This document shows positions 1 to 7,716 of a DNA stretch of 48,277 nt, in pieces; positions within the stretch are counted from its first letter, which is position 1, and every line of letters begins with the position of its first letter. The position numbers and the translations under genes were made by a program. Where the stretch lies: assembly GCF_021245735.1 (NCBI RefSeq), contig NZ_JAJISB010000005.1:1-48277 (forward strand). Direction: 5' to 3'. Origin of the DNA: Brevibacillus daliensis (GTDB lineage: Bacteria; Bacillota; Bacilli; Brevibacillales; Brevibacillaceae). The notes below the pieces were generated by a model. It made no database searches. It was given only the letters and a program-made list of their open reading frames with translations, and was not told where the DNA came from.

Positions 1-57
1 AATAGACCTCAATGATAAGCGTTTACCAGTTATGTTACAAAAAAAGGAGAACACATA

Positions 58-741
58 ATGGAAGATGAATGGTTAGCCATCTTTGATGAAGATGGAACAC
101 GAACAGGCGTAGCAACCCGTGAAGAGATTCATAGACTAGGGATTTGGCATGAAACAATCCATTGCTGGTTTATTACGCATGAAGCGGGAGTGGACTATAT
201 TTATCTTCAACTACGAAGTGATGATAAAAAGGATTATCCTAATCTACTGGATATTACTGTGGCTGGACATATTATGGCTCATGAAACTGTGGAGGATGGA
301 ATCAGGGAAATTCAGGAAGAGGTTGGGATTGAAGTTACATTTGACGAGCTAGTTCCATTGGGAATCATCAAGTACACCAACACAAAAGAAGAATTTATTG
401 ATAATGAGCTAGCTCATTCGTTTATCTATGCCAGTAGCAAGACATTTGATGAATACACCTTACAACGAGAAGAAGTGTCAGGAATAGTGAGGGCTACGTT
501 CCAAGATTTTTATGATCTGTGGCTCGGAATTAACGAAGAGATCAGAGTGGAAGGATTTATCATCGATGAAAATGGAGAGAGACTGCCGGTAGATAAGAAC
601 GTAACGAAGGATAGCTTCGTCCCTCATGAGGATGCCTACTACGAAAGCGTAGTGAGAAAAATTGAAGTATACATACGATCAGCTCTAAAAAAGAAGAATA
701 GCTCCTCACAAAGCAATTTGGCGAAATCCCACCAAGCGTAG
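58..741 (+). CDS. Nudix hydrolase, IPP-isomerase-like subgroup
   Basis: A 227-residue cytosolic protein. A Nudix box begins at GHIMAHE (about residue 71) and continues as REIQEEVGI, the metal-binding motif that hydrolyses a nucleoside diphosphate linked to another group. The gap between the first Glu and the REXXEE part is six residues rather than the textbook seven. The N-terminus (EDEWLAIFDEDG, then WHETIHCWF) resembles the group often called isopentenyl-diphosphate isomerase-like, but a Nudix substrate cannot be read from sequence. The start has a good ribosome binding site (AAGGAG). The C-terminal tail is Lys/Ser-rich and looks disordered. A two-way terminator follows, facing the minus-strand lipoprotein gene. 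The family is sure; the substrate is unknown. Confidence 0.88.
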   Translation: MEDEWLAIFDEDGTRTGVATREEIHRLGIWHETIHCWFITHEAGVDYIYLQLRSDDKKDYPNLLDITVAGHIMAHETVEDGIREIQEEVGIEVTFDELVPLGIIKYTNTKEEFIDNELAHSFIYASSKTFDEYTLQREEVSGIVRATFQDFYDLWLGINEEIRVEGFIIDENGERLPVDKNVTKDSFVPHEDAYYESVVRKIEVYIRSALKKKNSSSQSNLAKSHQA

Positions 742-779
742 CGTGGAGCTATTTTCTTGATCAAGCCAATTGTTTATAA

Positions 780-810
780 AAAAACCTGGAGTAAATACTC
801 CAGGTTTTTC
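780..810. terminator. bidirectional intrinsic terminator
   Basis: An A-tract, a perfect stem around CCTGGAGTA/TACTCCAGG and a T-tract can serve both strands. It lies between two convergent genes, the Nudix gene (plus) and the lipoprotein gene (minus). Confidence 0.85.
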
Positions 811-824
811 TTCAGTTTATGCCT

Positions 825-2462
825 CTATTTCACGATATCAGTAAATTTAAAGTAAGAACCACCAAGCGGATAAATGACAAAGCCTTTAACCTTATCCGTT
901 TTTACAAAAGGATTGCCACGGAAATGAATAGGTGCAATAGGCATTTCTTCCATCAAGATAGTTTCTGCCTGTAAGAATAATTGTTTGCGTTTTTCATTAT
1001 CTGTTTCATTGTAGCTCTTGTCTAAGAGAGAAGCGAATTCTTTGTTCTCCCATTTTGCTATGTTGTTACCACCTTCCTTGTCCTTGAAGATTTCTAAGAA
1101 GTTGATTGGGTCGTTGAAGTCTGCTCCCCATCTGTAGTAAGCAAAATCGTAGTTTCCATTCTTTCTATCAGCATAGAATACTTTATATTCGTTATATTTC
1201 AGTTTAACATCAACGCCTAGGGTCTTTTTCCATTGGTCTTGCAGGGCTTGAGCTATTTTTAAGTTAATCGCATCGTTATCAAAGTAGTAGGTGACCTCAG
1301 GGAACGTGCTTAGTCCTGCTTCTTTCATACCTTCTTCTAAAAGTTGTTTTGCTTTTGCAGCATCTTCTTTAAAGTAACCATCAGGGTTGACACCCATTGA
1401 AGTTGGTACCCAACCATATGCTGGTGGGACATCTACTTGAACCACATTATCAATAAGAGATTGACGTTCGATAGCATATCCAAATGCCTTTCTGATTTTC
1501 GCATTGTTAAAAGGTGCTTTTGACGTATTAAAGGTAACTGCCATAGAACCAGGATTGAAGGCAACTTCCAGTTTGTTATCCTTTTTGTATTGTGGAATAG
1601 CGTCACCAGGAAGAGTGAAGGCAGGATAGCCAGCCCAATCTGTTTCACCTTGTTCAAACATGGAAAGTGCAGTATTACTGTCTTCAATGATAGTCATTTC
1701 AATGCGATCAAGAGGTACATTTGCTTTATCCCAGTAAGTTTCGTTTTTCACGAAAGTAATTTTGCTTTTATGTTCCCATGTTTCCATATTAAATGGACCA
1801 TTACTTACTATTGTTTTTGGTTCGTTTGCCCAGTTAGGATTTCCTTCCACTGATGCTTTGTGAAGTGGGAAGAGGGTTGGGAAGAATACTAGCTCAAGGA
1901 AAAAGGGTGTTGGTGCTTTCAGTTGGAATTCTAGTGTGTGCTCGTCAATCGCTTTTACCCCCACTTGATCCACGGAGCCTTTACCTGTATTAAATTCTTC
2001 GCCACCTTTTATGTAATACAACTGGTACGCATAGCCGGAAGCTGTCTTCGGATCAAGATTACGCTTAATCGCATATTCAAAATCGTGTGCAGTTACAGGA
2101 TCACCGTTATTCCACTTCATACCTTGGCGAAGTGTAAATGTGTACGTTTTTCCATCTTCTGAGATTTTATAATTTTCTGCTGCTGTATTGATGAGATTAC
2201 CCTTGGTGTCATAGTTGGTCAATCCTTCGAACATGGCATAAATAATATCAAAAGAATTTGAATCTGTAGCAATACCTGGGTCAGCAGTTGGTGGTTCTGC
2301 ATTAATGGTGTAGCGAAGTACTTTTTCGCCACCTTTTGCCGTTTCTGCTGGTGCCGTCTCTTCTTTTTTTCCTTCTACTTGTGGAGAAGCAGGTGTAGAA
2401 CAAGCAGAAATACTAATTGAGAGGAGACAGAGACTTGCTAAACTGCTAATTACTTTTTTCAT
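825..2462 (-). CDS. oppA: oligopeptide ABC transporter substrate-binding lipoprotein (family 5), orphan
   Basis: A 545-residue extracellular solute-binding protein of the OppA/DppA family. The N-terminus is a lipoprotein signal (MKK, hydrophobic stretch, then a lipobox ending SISAC with Cys about 21), so the mature protein should be lipid-anchored outside the membrane. The family 5 body is full length (KWNNGDPVTAHDFEYA, then SNGPFNMETW). It resembles the second binding protein at 32.9 kb and so is a paralogue. No permease or ATPase genes lie beside it, so it probably borrows a translocator, possibly the one at 29.9-35.6 kb; that is inference. The ribosome binding site AGGGGGAT and a matching promoter lie upstream. 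The ligand is unknown. Confidence 0.93.
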   Translation of the reverse strand: MKKVISSLASLCLLSISISACSTPASPQVEGKKEETAPAETAKGGEKVLRYTINAEPPTADPGIATDSNSFDIIYAMFEGLTNYDTKGNLINTAAENYKISEDGKTYTFTLRQGMKWNNGDPVTAHDFEYAIKRNLDPKTASGYAYQLYYIKGGEEFNTGKGSVDQVGVKAIDEHTLEFQLKAPTPFFLELVFFPTLFPLHKASVEGNPNWANEPKTIVSNGPFNMETWEHKSKITFVKNETYWDKANVPLDRIEMTIIEDSNTALSMFEQGETDWAGYPAFTLPGDAIPQYKKDNKLEVAFNPGSMAVTFNTSKAPFNNAKIRKAFGYAIERQSLIDNVVQVDVPPAYGWVPTSMGVNPDGYFKEDAAKAKQLLEEGMKEAGLSTFPEVTYYFDNDAINLKIAQALQDQWKKTLGVDVKLKYNEYKVFYADRKNGNYDFAYYRWGADFNDPINFLEIFKDKEGGNNIAKWENKEFASLLDKSYNETDNEKRKQLFLQAETILMEEMPIAPIHFRGNPFVKTDKVKGFVIYPLGGSYFKFTDIVK

Positions 2463-2560
2463 TCATTAATCCCCCTGGTTAGCGAATCTGAAACAGATAG
2501 GCCAATTTTTATATAATGATAAATAATTTTACATATATTTAAATAAAAAAATATAAAGTA

Positions 2561-2589
2561 AAGATAGTATAAAGAAACGATACTGTCAA
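2561..2589 (-). promoter_or_regulatory. sigma-A promoter of the orphan oppA gene
   Basis: Read on the minus strand: TTGACA (2584-2589), a 17-base spacer, then TATCTT (2561-2566). The leader to the start codon is about 95 bases and very A/T-rich. Confidence 0.6.
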
Positions 2590-2723
2590 TCAAAATTGTA
2601 TGACAAATCGAAAGTATCAAAATAAAGCAGGATTTGACAAATCCATTGTAGAATCGTAAGGGCTGGAAGAGTATTATGTAAAAAAGGGTAACAATATGTA
2701 GAGAGTTTTGTCGTTTATTTTAG

Positions 2724-2753
2724 TTGAAATAGAAGAAAAATGATGGATAATAT
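2724..2753 (+). promoter_or_regulatory. candidate coaA promoter
   Basis: TTGAAA (2724-2729), an 18-base spacer and TAATAT (2748-2753). This is the best match in the 403-base gap between the divergent oppA and coaA genes. Between it and coaA lies a repeat-like stretch (2785-2852). Confidence 0.4.
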
Positions 2754-2784
2754 TAAAGAACTTCAAGGGATTACTTCCTGATAG

Positions 2785-2852
2785 GCATGACAAAACAACC
2801 GCTAAAGAAGAATCATCTTCTTCGAATGGACTTCGCATAGAAGTTTTTCTTA
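2785..2852. repeat. dispersed non-coding repeat, copy 1
   Basis: Shares GCATGA, CCGCTAAAGAAGAA and a final AGAAGTTTT-TCTTA block, in the same order, with 4798-4842. This copy has about 25 extra bases in the middle and a perfect AAGAAGA/TCTTCTT hairpin (2805-2822). It lies in the leader of coaA. Confidence 0.5.
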
Positions 2853-2865
2853 AGGAGGAAACATC

Positions 2866-3819
2866 GTGGCGAAATTTGCCGATAAAAAAATATATTCCCC
2901 ATACCGTACTTTATCACGGGATGAGTGGAGAAGGTTACGTAATGAGACGCCTAAGTACCTCATAGAACAAGACCTACAAAAGTTGCAGAGCTTAAATGAA
3001 AAATTATCCTTGCAGGAAATTAAAGAAATATATTTGCCACTCTCTCGTCTATTGAATATATATGTGGGGGCATCCCAGGAGCTGTTCAAGGCAACGGACA
3101 CTTTTTTGGGAAGCAAGACAGAAAAGGTTCCCTTTATCATAGGGATCGCAGGCAGTGTAGCTGTTGGAAAAAGCACGACTGCGCGCGTACTTCAGTCCTT
3201 GTTAGCAAATTGGCCTAACCATCCAAAGGTAGCCTTGATTACTACGGACGGTTTCCTTTACCCGAACGAATTTCTGGAACAGCGTGGTTTGATGCAAAAG
3301 AAAGGGTTCCCCGAGAGCTATGATATCGGGAGGCTGATTCAATTTCTGGCGGATATCAAGTCAGGAGTAAAAGAAGTATCCTGTCCTTTGTACTCTCATC
3401 TTTCCTATAATATCGTTCCCGATCAAAAACAGCTTGTCTCACATGCTGATATTCTGATTGTAGAGGGATTAAATGTGCTTCAGATAGGAACAGAATCTGA
3501 GGTGAAACCACCATTGTTCGTCTCTGATTTCTTTGACTTTTCTATTTATGTGGATGCAGAAGAAAAAGATATTGAACAGTGGTATTTGGATCGTTTTTTA
3601 CTCTTGAGAGAAACTGCTTTTCGCAATTCTGCTTCCTATTTCCATCGATATGCTACATTAACGGATGAAGAAGCGGTGCATGTAGCGAGAGGTATCTGGA
3701 GAGAAATTAATGCGGTTAATTTACAGCAAAACATTTTACCTACCCGATATCGGGCGGATCTAGTTCTCTTAAAAGGTGGAAACCATGCGGTTAAACAGGT
3801 GAAATTACGCAAATTATGA
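2866..3819 (+). CDS. coaA: type I pantothenate kinase
   Basis: A 317-residue bacterial type I pantothenate kinase. It phosphorylates pantothenate with ATP, the first and usually rate-setting step of coenzyme A synthesis, in the cytosol. The P-loop GSVAVGKST is at about residues 96-104; [13 protein letters not shown] and KGFPESYD are typical of the family, and the length matches. The start is GTG with a strong upstream AAGGAGGAAAC. It is a single gene, with the divergent oppA behind and hemQ about 110 bases ahead. CoaA feedback inhibition by CoA is known for the family but cannot be seen here. Confidence 0.96.
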   Translation: MAKFADKKIYSPYRTLSRDEWRRLRNETPKYLIEQDLQKLQSLNEKLSLQEIKEIYLPLSRLLNIYVGASQELFKATDTFLGSKTEKVPFIIGIAGSVAVGKSTTARVLQSLLANWPNHPKVALITTDGFLYPNEFLEQRGLMQKKGFPESYDIGRLIQFLADIKSGVKEVSCPLYSHLSYNIVPDQKQLVSHADILIVEGLNVLQIGTESEVKPPLFVSDFFDFSIYVDAEEKDIEQWYLDRFLLLRETAFRNSASYFHRYATLTDEEAVHVARGIWREINAVNLQQNILPTRYRADLVLLKGGNHAVKQVKLRKL

Positions 3820-3932
3820 GGTTTCGGTGATATACTGAAACTGTTTAGTGGCATTGTCTTTTAGCAGGGCTACCAGTAAGATGAGAAGGACAAGCATAAT
3901 CTCTACATATTGAGGTAAAGGAGCTGGGTTAG

Positions 3933-4685
3933 ATGAGCGCGAATGAAGCTTTGCTAACACTGGAGGGTTGGTTTTCCTACCATGATTTTCGTAAGATTGA
4001 CTGGGGTAAGTGGAAAGCCGCTTCCGAAGAAGAACGCACAGCTGCTATCGATGAATTGCAGACGTTAATGAATACCTGGCAGGATGATGAATCAGCGACA
4101 GACGGAAGTACTTCTGTTTATTCCGTACTTGGTCATAAGGCAGATCTTAGCTTTATCTTTTTGCGTCCAACAATAAATGAGCTAGAGGCATTGAAGACCG
4201 CTTTTAATAAATCGCGATTTGCCGATTATACAACTACAGACTACTCTTACATTTCAGTTGTAGAATTGAGTAACTATGTGAATAATCCTGGAGAAGATCC
4301 GAAAGCGAATCCGCATGTTCGAGAGCGTCTCTATCCGGTCATGCCTAAATGGAATCATTTCTGCTTCTATCCAATGAACAAAAAACGTGGAGAAAAAGAA
4401 AACTGGTACTCCATGTCGATGGAAGAACGTCGTGATTTAATGCGCGTTCATGGTTTAACTGGTCGTAAATATGCCGGGAAAATCAAACAAATCATTGGTG
4501 GTTCTGTAGGCTATGATGACTGGGAATGGGGTGTTACCTTGTTCGCTCACGATCCACTTGATTTGAAGCACATCGTATATGAGATGAGATTCGACGAGGT
4601 AAGCGCTAGATTCGGTGAATTCGGTGATTTCCTAGTTGGTAACTATGTAGATACCGACTCTGTTAAGAAAATGCTTCAGGTTTAA
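3933..4685 (+). CDS. hemQ: coproheme decarboxylase HemQ (chlorite dismutase-like fold)
   Basis: A 250-residue member of the heme-dependent peroxidase family, in the form used by Gram-positive bacteria for the last step of heme synthesis (decarboxylation of coproheme to heme b with peroxide). The catalytic-loop Tyr lies in FYPMNKKR (about residue 146) and the proximal His in RVHGLTGRKY (about 173). The sequence begins with the usual EGWFSYHDFR. The length is normal. AAAGGAGC precedes the ATG. The other heme genes are not in this window. True chlorite dismutases differ in the distal Arg region and are rare in this phylum, so HemQ is the firm choice. Confidence 0.95.
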   Translation: MSANEALLTLEGWFSYHDFRKIDWGKWKAASEEERTAAIDELQTLMNTWQDDESATDGSTSVYSVLGHKADLSFIFLRPTINELEALKTAFNKSRFADYTTTDYSYISVVELSNYVNNPGEDPKANPHVRERLYPVMPKWNHFCFYPMNKKRGEKENWYSMSMEERRDLMRVHGLTGRKYAGKIKQIIGGSVGYDDWEWGVTLFAHDPLDLKHIVYEMRFDEVSARFGEFGDFLVGNYVDTDSVKKMLQV

Positions 4686-4715
4686 ATTAGACTACGATTC
4701 ATAACTATATAGAAT

Positions 4716-4754
4716 GGCGTGATAATCGATATCGGTTTTTTCACGCCTTTTTTT
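4716..4754 (+). terminator. intrinsic terminator after hemQ
   Basis: The stem GGCGTGA/TCACGCC is followed by seven T residues. Confidence 0.85.
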
Positions 4755-4797
4755 ACGTATAAGAAAGTGTAAGCTCCTAGACTACGCTTCCTTATAA

Positions 4798-4842
4798 GCA
4801 TGAAAAACATCCGCTAAAGAAGAACTAGCAGAAGTTTTCTTA
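4798..4842. repeat. dispersed non-coding repeat, copy 2
   Basis: The shorter counterpart of 2785-2852: GCATGA, CCGCTAAAGAAGAA, then AGAAGTTTTCTTA. An imperfect inverted repeat (ATAAGAAAGTGTAAG against ATAAGGAAGCGTAGT read in reverse) lies immediately to its left at about 4759-4795. Confidence 0.5.
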
Positions 4843-4904
4843 TTATATGGGAATACTTAGATTCATGTGTGTAGTAGGAAAGCAGGAAGTGTAACTCTTC
4901 TTAC

Positions 4905-4935
4905 TCATTTAACAATCAAGTTACTGCGTTATAAT
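4905..4935 (+). promoter_or_regulatory. possible aspA promoter (weak -35)
   Basis: A perfect TATAAT is at 4930-4935, with TG four bases before it, but no good -35 box. The rest of the 344-base gap between hemQ and aspA holds a terminator and the repeat entry; nothing else is visible. Confidence 0.35.
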
Positions 4936-5029
4936 GTCATGAATGTAAGAAGATAAATGATAATGAAAAGTAAAAAAATATGTCAACCATGGATAAGTCG
5001 ATGCTATCTGTTAAAGACGGGGGATCATA

Positions 5030-6457
5030 ATGAGTAATAATCTAAACATTCGAATGGAAAAAGACTTTTTAGGTGAAAAAGAAGTTCCCAAGGATGCCTA
5101 TTACGGTATTCAAACGTTACGAGCTGTAGAAAATTTTCCGATAACAGGTTATAAATTGCACGTAGAATTAATTAAAGCATTAGGATATGTGAAAAAATCA
5201 GCAGCTCTTGCCAACATGGAGACTTCGCAACTTCATTCGACATTGGGCGAACCAATCGTACAGGCTTCCCAGGAAATTATCGATGGCATGTGGTACGAAC
5301 AATTTATTGTAGACCCAATTCAGGGCGGTGCAGGTACATCAATCAATATGAACGCCAATGAAGTAATTGCCAACCGTGCTTTGGAGCTTATGGGTAAGGA
5401 AAAGGGAGATTATTTCTCTCTAAGCCCCAACACGCATGTCAATAAAGCACAATCGACAAATGATGCGATTCCAACAGCAATTCATATAGCAGTATTGCGT
5501 CTAATTGACCAGTTGTTGGTGACGATGGAGTCACTTAAAAACGAATTTACACGTAAATCCGAACAATTCGACCATGTAATTAAAATGGGACGAACTCATC
5601 TACAAGATGCTGTACCAATTCGATTGGGTCAAGAGTTCCAAGCCTACAGTCGTGTACTAGGACGCGACATCAAGCGAATCAGTCAGACACGTGAGCATCT
5701 GTATGAGGTTAACATGGGGGCAACAGCAGTCGGTACGGGATTGAACGCCGACCCACAATATATTGTGCGTGTTGTAGAGATTTTGGCTGAACTGACACAG
5801 CTTCCACTAGTTAGTGCAGAGAATCTGGTAGATGCAACACAAAACACAGATGCTTATACAGAAGTATCTGCTTCCTTGAAAGTATGTATGATCAATATGT
5901 CTAAAATAGCTAATGATCTTCGTTTCTTGGCATCAGGACCACGTGCAGGTATTGGCGAGATTAGTTTGCCAGCCCGTCAACCAGGTTCATCTATCATGCC
6001 AGGTAAGGTAAACCCAGTAATGCCGGAATTGATTAATCAAGTGGCATTCCAGGTTATCGGGAACGATCACACGATCTGCCTTGCTTCAGAAGCAGGTCAG
6101 TTAGAGTTGAATGTAATGGGACCAGTCCTCGTATTCAATTTGATTCAGTCTCTTAGCATCATGAACAATGCGTTTAAAGCTTTCCAAGAGTTCTGTCTGG
6201 AAGGTATCGTAGCGAATGAAGAGCATTGCCGTGAATATGTAGAGAAAAGCGTTGGCATCATTACTGCACTTAACCCACACTTGGGTTACGAACCAGCAGC
6301 TCGTATTGCACGAGAGGCAACGCTGACAGGACGCTCTGTTCGTGAACTATGCCTAGCGTATAACGTTTTAACAGAAGAAGAATTGGATATCATTCTGGAC
6401 CCGTATGAAATGACGCATCCAGGGATTGCTGGTAAAGTATTACTAGATCGGGAATAA
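5030..6457 (+). CDS. aspA: aspartate ammonia-lyase (aspartase)
   Basis: A 475-residue member of the fumarase/aspartase superfamily that converts L-aspartate to fumarate and ammonia. The superfamily signature GSSIMPGKVNP is at about residues 318-328. The conserved GRTHLQDAVP and SPNTHVNKAQSTND blocks are also present. The opening MEKDFLGEKEVPKDAYYG fits aspartase rather than fumarase C. The length is normal. The start has GGGGGATC upstream. A clear terminator follows. It was probably once joined to an aspartate racemase gene, of which only the first 47 codons remain just downstream. Confidence 0.93.
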   Translation: MSNNLNIRMEKDFLGEKEVPKDAYYGIQTLRAVENFPITGYKLHVELIKALGYVKKSAALANMETSQLHSTLGEPIVQASQEIIDGMWYEQFIVDPIQGGAGTSINMNANEVIANRALELMGKEKGDYFSLSPNTHVNKAQSTNDAIPTAIHIAVLRLIDQLLVTMESLKNEFTRKSEQFDHVIKMGRTHLQDAVPIRLGQEFQAYSRVLGRDIKRISQTREHLYEVNMGATAVGTGLNADPQYIVRVVEILAELTQLPLVSAENLVDATQNTDAYTEVSASLKVCMINMSKIANDLRFLASGPRAGIGEISLPARQPGSSIMPGKVNPVMPELINQVAFQVIGNDHTICLASEAGQLELNVMGPVLVFNLIQSLSIMNNAFKAFQEFCLEGIVANEEHCREYVEKSVGIITALNPHLGYEPAARIAREATLTGRSVRELCLAYNVLTEEELDIILDPYEMTHPGIAGKVLLDRE

Positions 6458-6473
6458 GATAGTAAATATAGTA

Positions 6474-6505
6474 GCAGTCTGACTGAAAATAGTCAGGCTG
6501 CTTTT
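6474..6505 (+). terminator. intrinsic terminator after aspA
   Basis: An 11-bp stem GCAGTCTGACT/AGTCAGGCTGC (one G-U pair), a six-base loop and a short T run. Confidence 0.75.
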
Positions 6506-6537
6506 CCATATGAATTTGGGTATAAGGAGGTTTAGCT

Positions 6538-6681
6538 ATGATTGGAATATTAGGGGGAATGGGACCAAAATCTACTGGTCCATTTATTGATAAAGTAGTT
6601 GAACAATGTCAAAAGATTTACGGTGCCAAATATGACATCGATTTTCCTCATATGATGATTTACTCATGTCCAACGCGGTAA
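6538..6681 (+). pseudogene. aspartate/glutamate racemase, 5' remnant
   Basis: A 47-codon open frame starts at an ATG behind an excellent TAAGGAGG. It reads MIGILGGMGPKSTGPFID and then YDIDFPHMMIYSCPT, the unmistakable beginning of an aspartate/glutamate racemase (normally about 230-240 residues). It stops at TAA straight after the CPT motif. The bases after the stop do not continue the family in any frame, so the other four fifths were deleted rather than frameshifted. It cannot be an active enzyme because the catalytic cysteines and most of the fold are missing. It is too short for ordinary ORF callers and easily missed. Confidence 0.8.
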
Positions 6682-6731
6682 ACAAGTATTTATCATTTTC
6701 AAGTAATGAATAGTGGTATAGAATTCCGCTC

Positions 6732-6776
6732 TTTTCAAAATGTATGAATCTGTGATATTATTTATAATAATTATTA
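6732..6776 (+). promoter_or_regulatory. peroxidase promoter with PerR-like box
   Basis: The 15-base stretch 6762-6776 matches the PerR box TTATAATNATTATAA at 13 of 14 defined positions. A plausible promoter, TTTTCA (6732-6737), 18 bases, TATTAT (6756-6761), places the box at the transcription start, a repressing position. The region is A/T-rich, so chance similarity is possible. Confidence 0.5.
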
Positions 6777-6827
6777 TATGAAAATAAATACATATTTTTC
6801 TTCACTAATTCCTAGGAGGTTTGCACG

Positions 6828-7373
6828 ATGTCTATCTATGATTTTTCAGCTCAAACCACAGCAGGTCGTGATATTCCATTAGATAAATACAAGGGAAAAG
6901 TTATGTTACTTGTAAATACCGCAAGTAAATGCGGATTGACGCCTCAATATAGCGATTTGCAAAAGCTATACGAACGCTATCAAGAAGAGGGGTTAGAAAT
7001 TCTCGGTTTTCCATGCAATCAATTTGCTGAACAAGAACCAGGTACGAGTGAAGAAGCGGTATCCTTCTGTCAGCTAAACTACGGAGTTACCTTCCGTGTA
7101 TTTGCTAAAATTGATGTGCGTGGTCTACAGGCGCATCCTCTTTATCAATATCTGATTGAGGAAGCTCCTTTCCAAGGTTTTGATCAAACAAATTCAAGCG
7201 GACGTTTACTTCAAGCAGTCCTTGAAAGCAAGCACCCAGAATTATTGCCGGGTGACGGAATCAAATGGAACTTTACAAAATTCTTGGTGGATCGTAACGG
7301 TAATGTTGTACAGCGCTTTGAGCCTGCTGTAGATCCACTTGATATGGAAGAAGCTATTAAACAACTGTTATAA
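6828..7373 (+). CDS. bsaA: glutathione peroxidase family thiol peroxidase
   Basis: A 181-residue peroxidase of the GPx family, the non-selenium bacterial form that usually takes electrons from thioredoxin. It reduces hydrogen peroxide and organic peroxides in the cytosol. The peroxidatic Cys35 lies in NTASKCGLT, Gln65 in FPCNQF and Trp at about 146 in IKWNFTKF. A second cysteine (Cys63) and one at about 85 (SFCQLNYG) could resolve the disulphide. The length exceeds the usual 160 residues because of an insertion at about 115-140. The ribosome binding site is AGGAGG. A PerR-like box in the promoter suggests peroxide induction. Confidence 0.93.
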   Translation: MSIYDFSAQTTAGRDIPLDKYKGKVMLLVNTASKCGLTPQYSDLQKLYERYQEEGLEILGFPCNQFAEQEPGTSEEAVSFCQLNYGVTFRVFAKIDVRGLQAHPLYQYLIEEAPFQGFDQTNSSGRLLQAVLESKHPELLPGDGIKWNFTKFLVDRNGNVVQRFEPAVDPLDMEEAIKQLL

Positions 7374-7382
7374 GCTGACATG

Positions 7383-7410
7383 AAAAGGAGGGCGAGTCCC
7401 TTCTTTTTTT
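7383..7410 (+). terminator. intrinsic terminator after the peroxidase gene
   Basis: Stem AAGGAGGG/CCCTTCTT with one G-U pair, a five-base loop and a run of T residues. Confidence 0.75.
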
Positions 7411-7447
7411 ATTTGAAGATTTCTTTTAATGACTACTGTAGTGGTTA

Positions 7448-7570
7448 GCAGAAGAAGCACATTTTTTGTCTGTGAACTCGGTAAGGTCTCGCGAGGGAGC
7501 GAAGACTCTTAGCGAGGGGTGAAAAGAGAAGCTGGTTTTCTTCCCGACAGTTGGAAGAAAACGATCTTTT
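7448..7570. repeat. dispersed non-coding repeat shared with 38 kb
   Basis: Two blocks recur near 38 kb. Block A (7448-7486) contains a 23-base exact match, GCAGAAGAAGC then ACATTTTTTGTC, to the reverse complement of 37993-38015, plus GAACT and TAAGG beyond it. Block B (7499-7570) matches 38235-38303 in direct orientation (GCGAAGACT-TTAGCGA, GAAGCTGGTTTTCT, GGAAGAA, GATCTTTT). The frames over it resemble no protein. It fills most of the 343-base gap between the peroxidase gene and hutG. Confidence 0.65.
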
Positions 7571-7591
7571 ATTATCGGTTGTTGCAAATGG

Positions 7592-7620
7592 TTAACAAAT
7601 TCCGAAAAGACTGATAACAT
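7592..7620 (+). promoter_or_regulatory. candidate hut promoter
   Basis: TTAACA (7592-7597), a 17-base spacer and TAACAT (7615-7620). It lies about 95 bases before hutG. No hutP-type terminator hairpin is obvious in the leader. Confidence 0.4.
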
Positions 7621-7716
7621 TAGGGTTAGGTCTTCCTTTCACCAACTGTATACAACCATGCAATGATTTCATCAAGTAAGTAGGACATTTCATTCCCTAC
7701 AGGAGGTTTATTGTTC

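Noticed and set aside
2634-2654. TTGACA and TAGAAT as a coaA promoter
   Set aside because: Only nine bases separate them, far too few for a sigma-A promoter. TTGAAA/TAATAT at 2724-2753 fits better.
7426-7620. Minus-strand 64-codon frame in the repeat before hutG
   Set aside because: No family, no ribosome binding site, and the DNA is a dispersed repeat.
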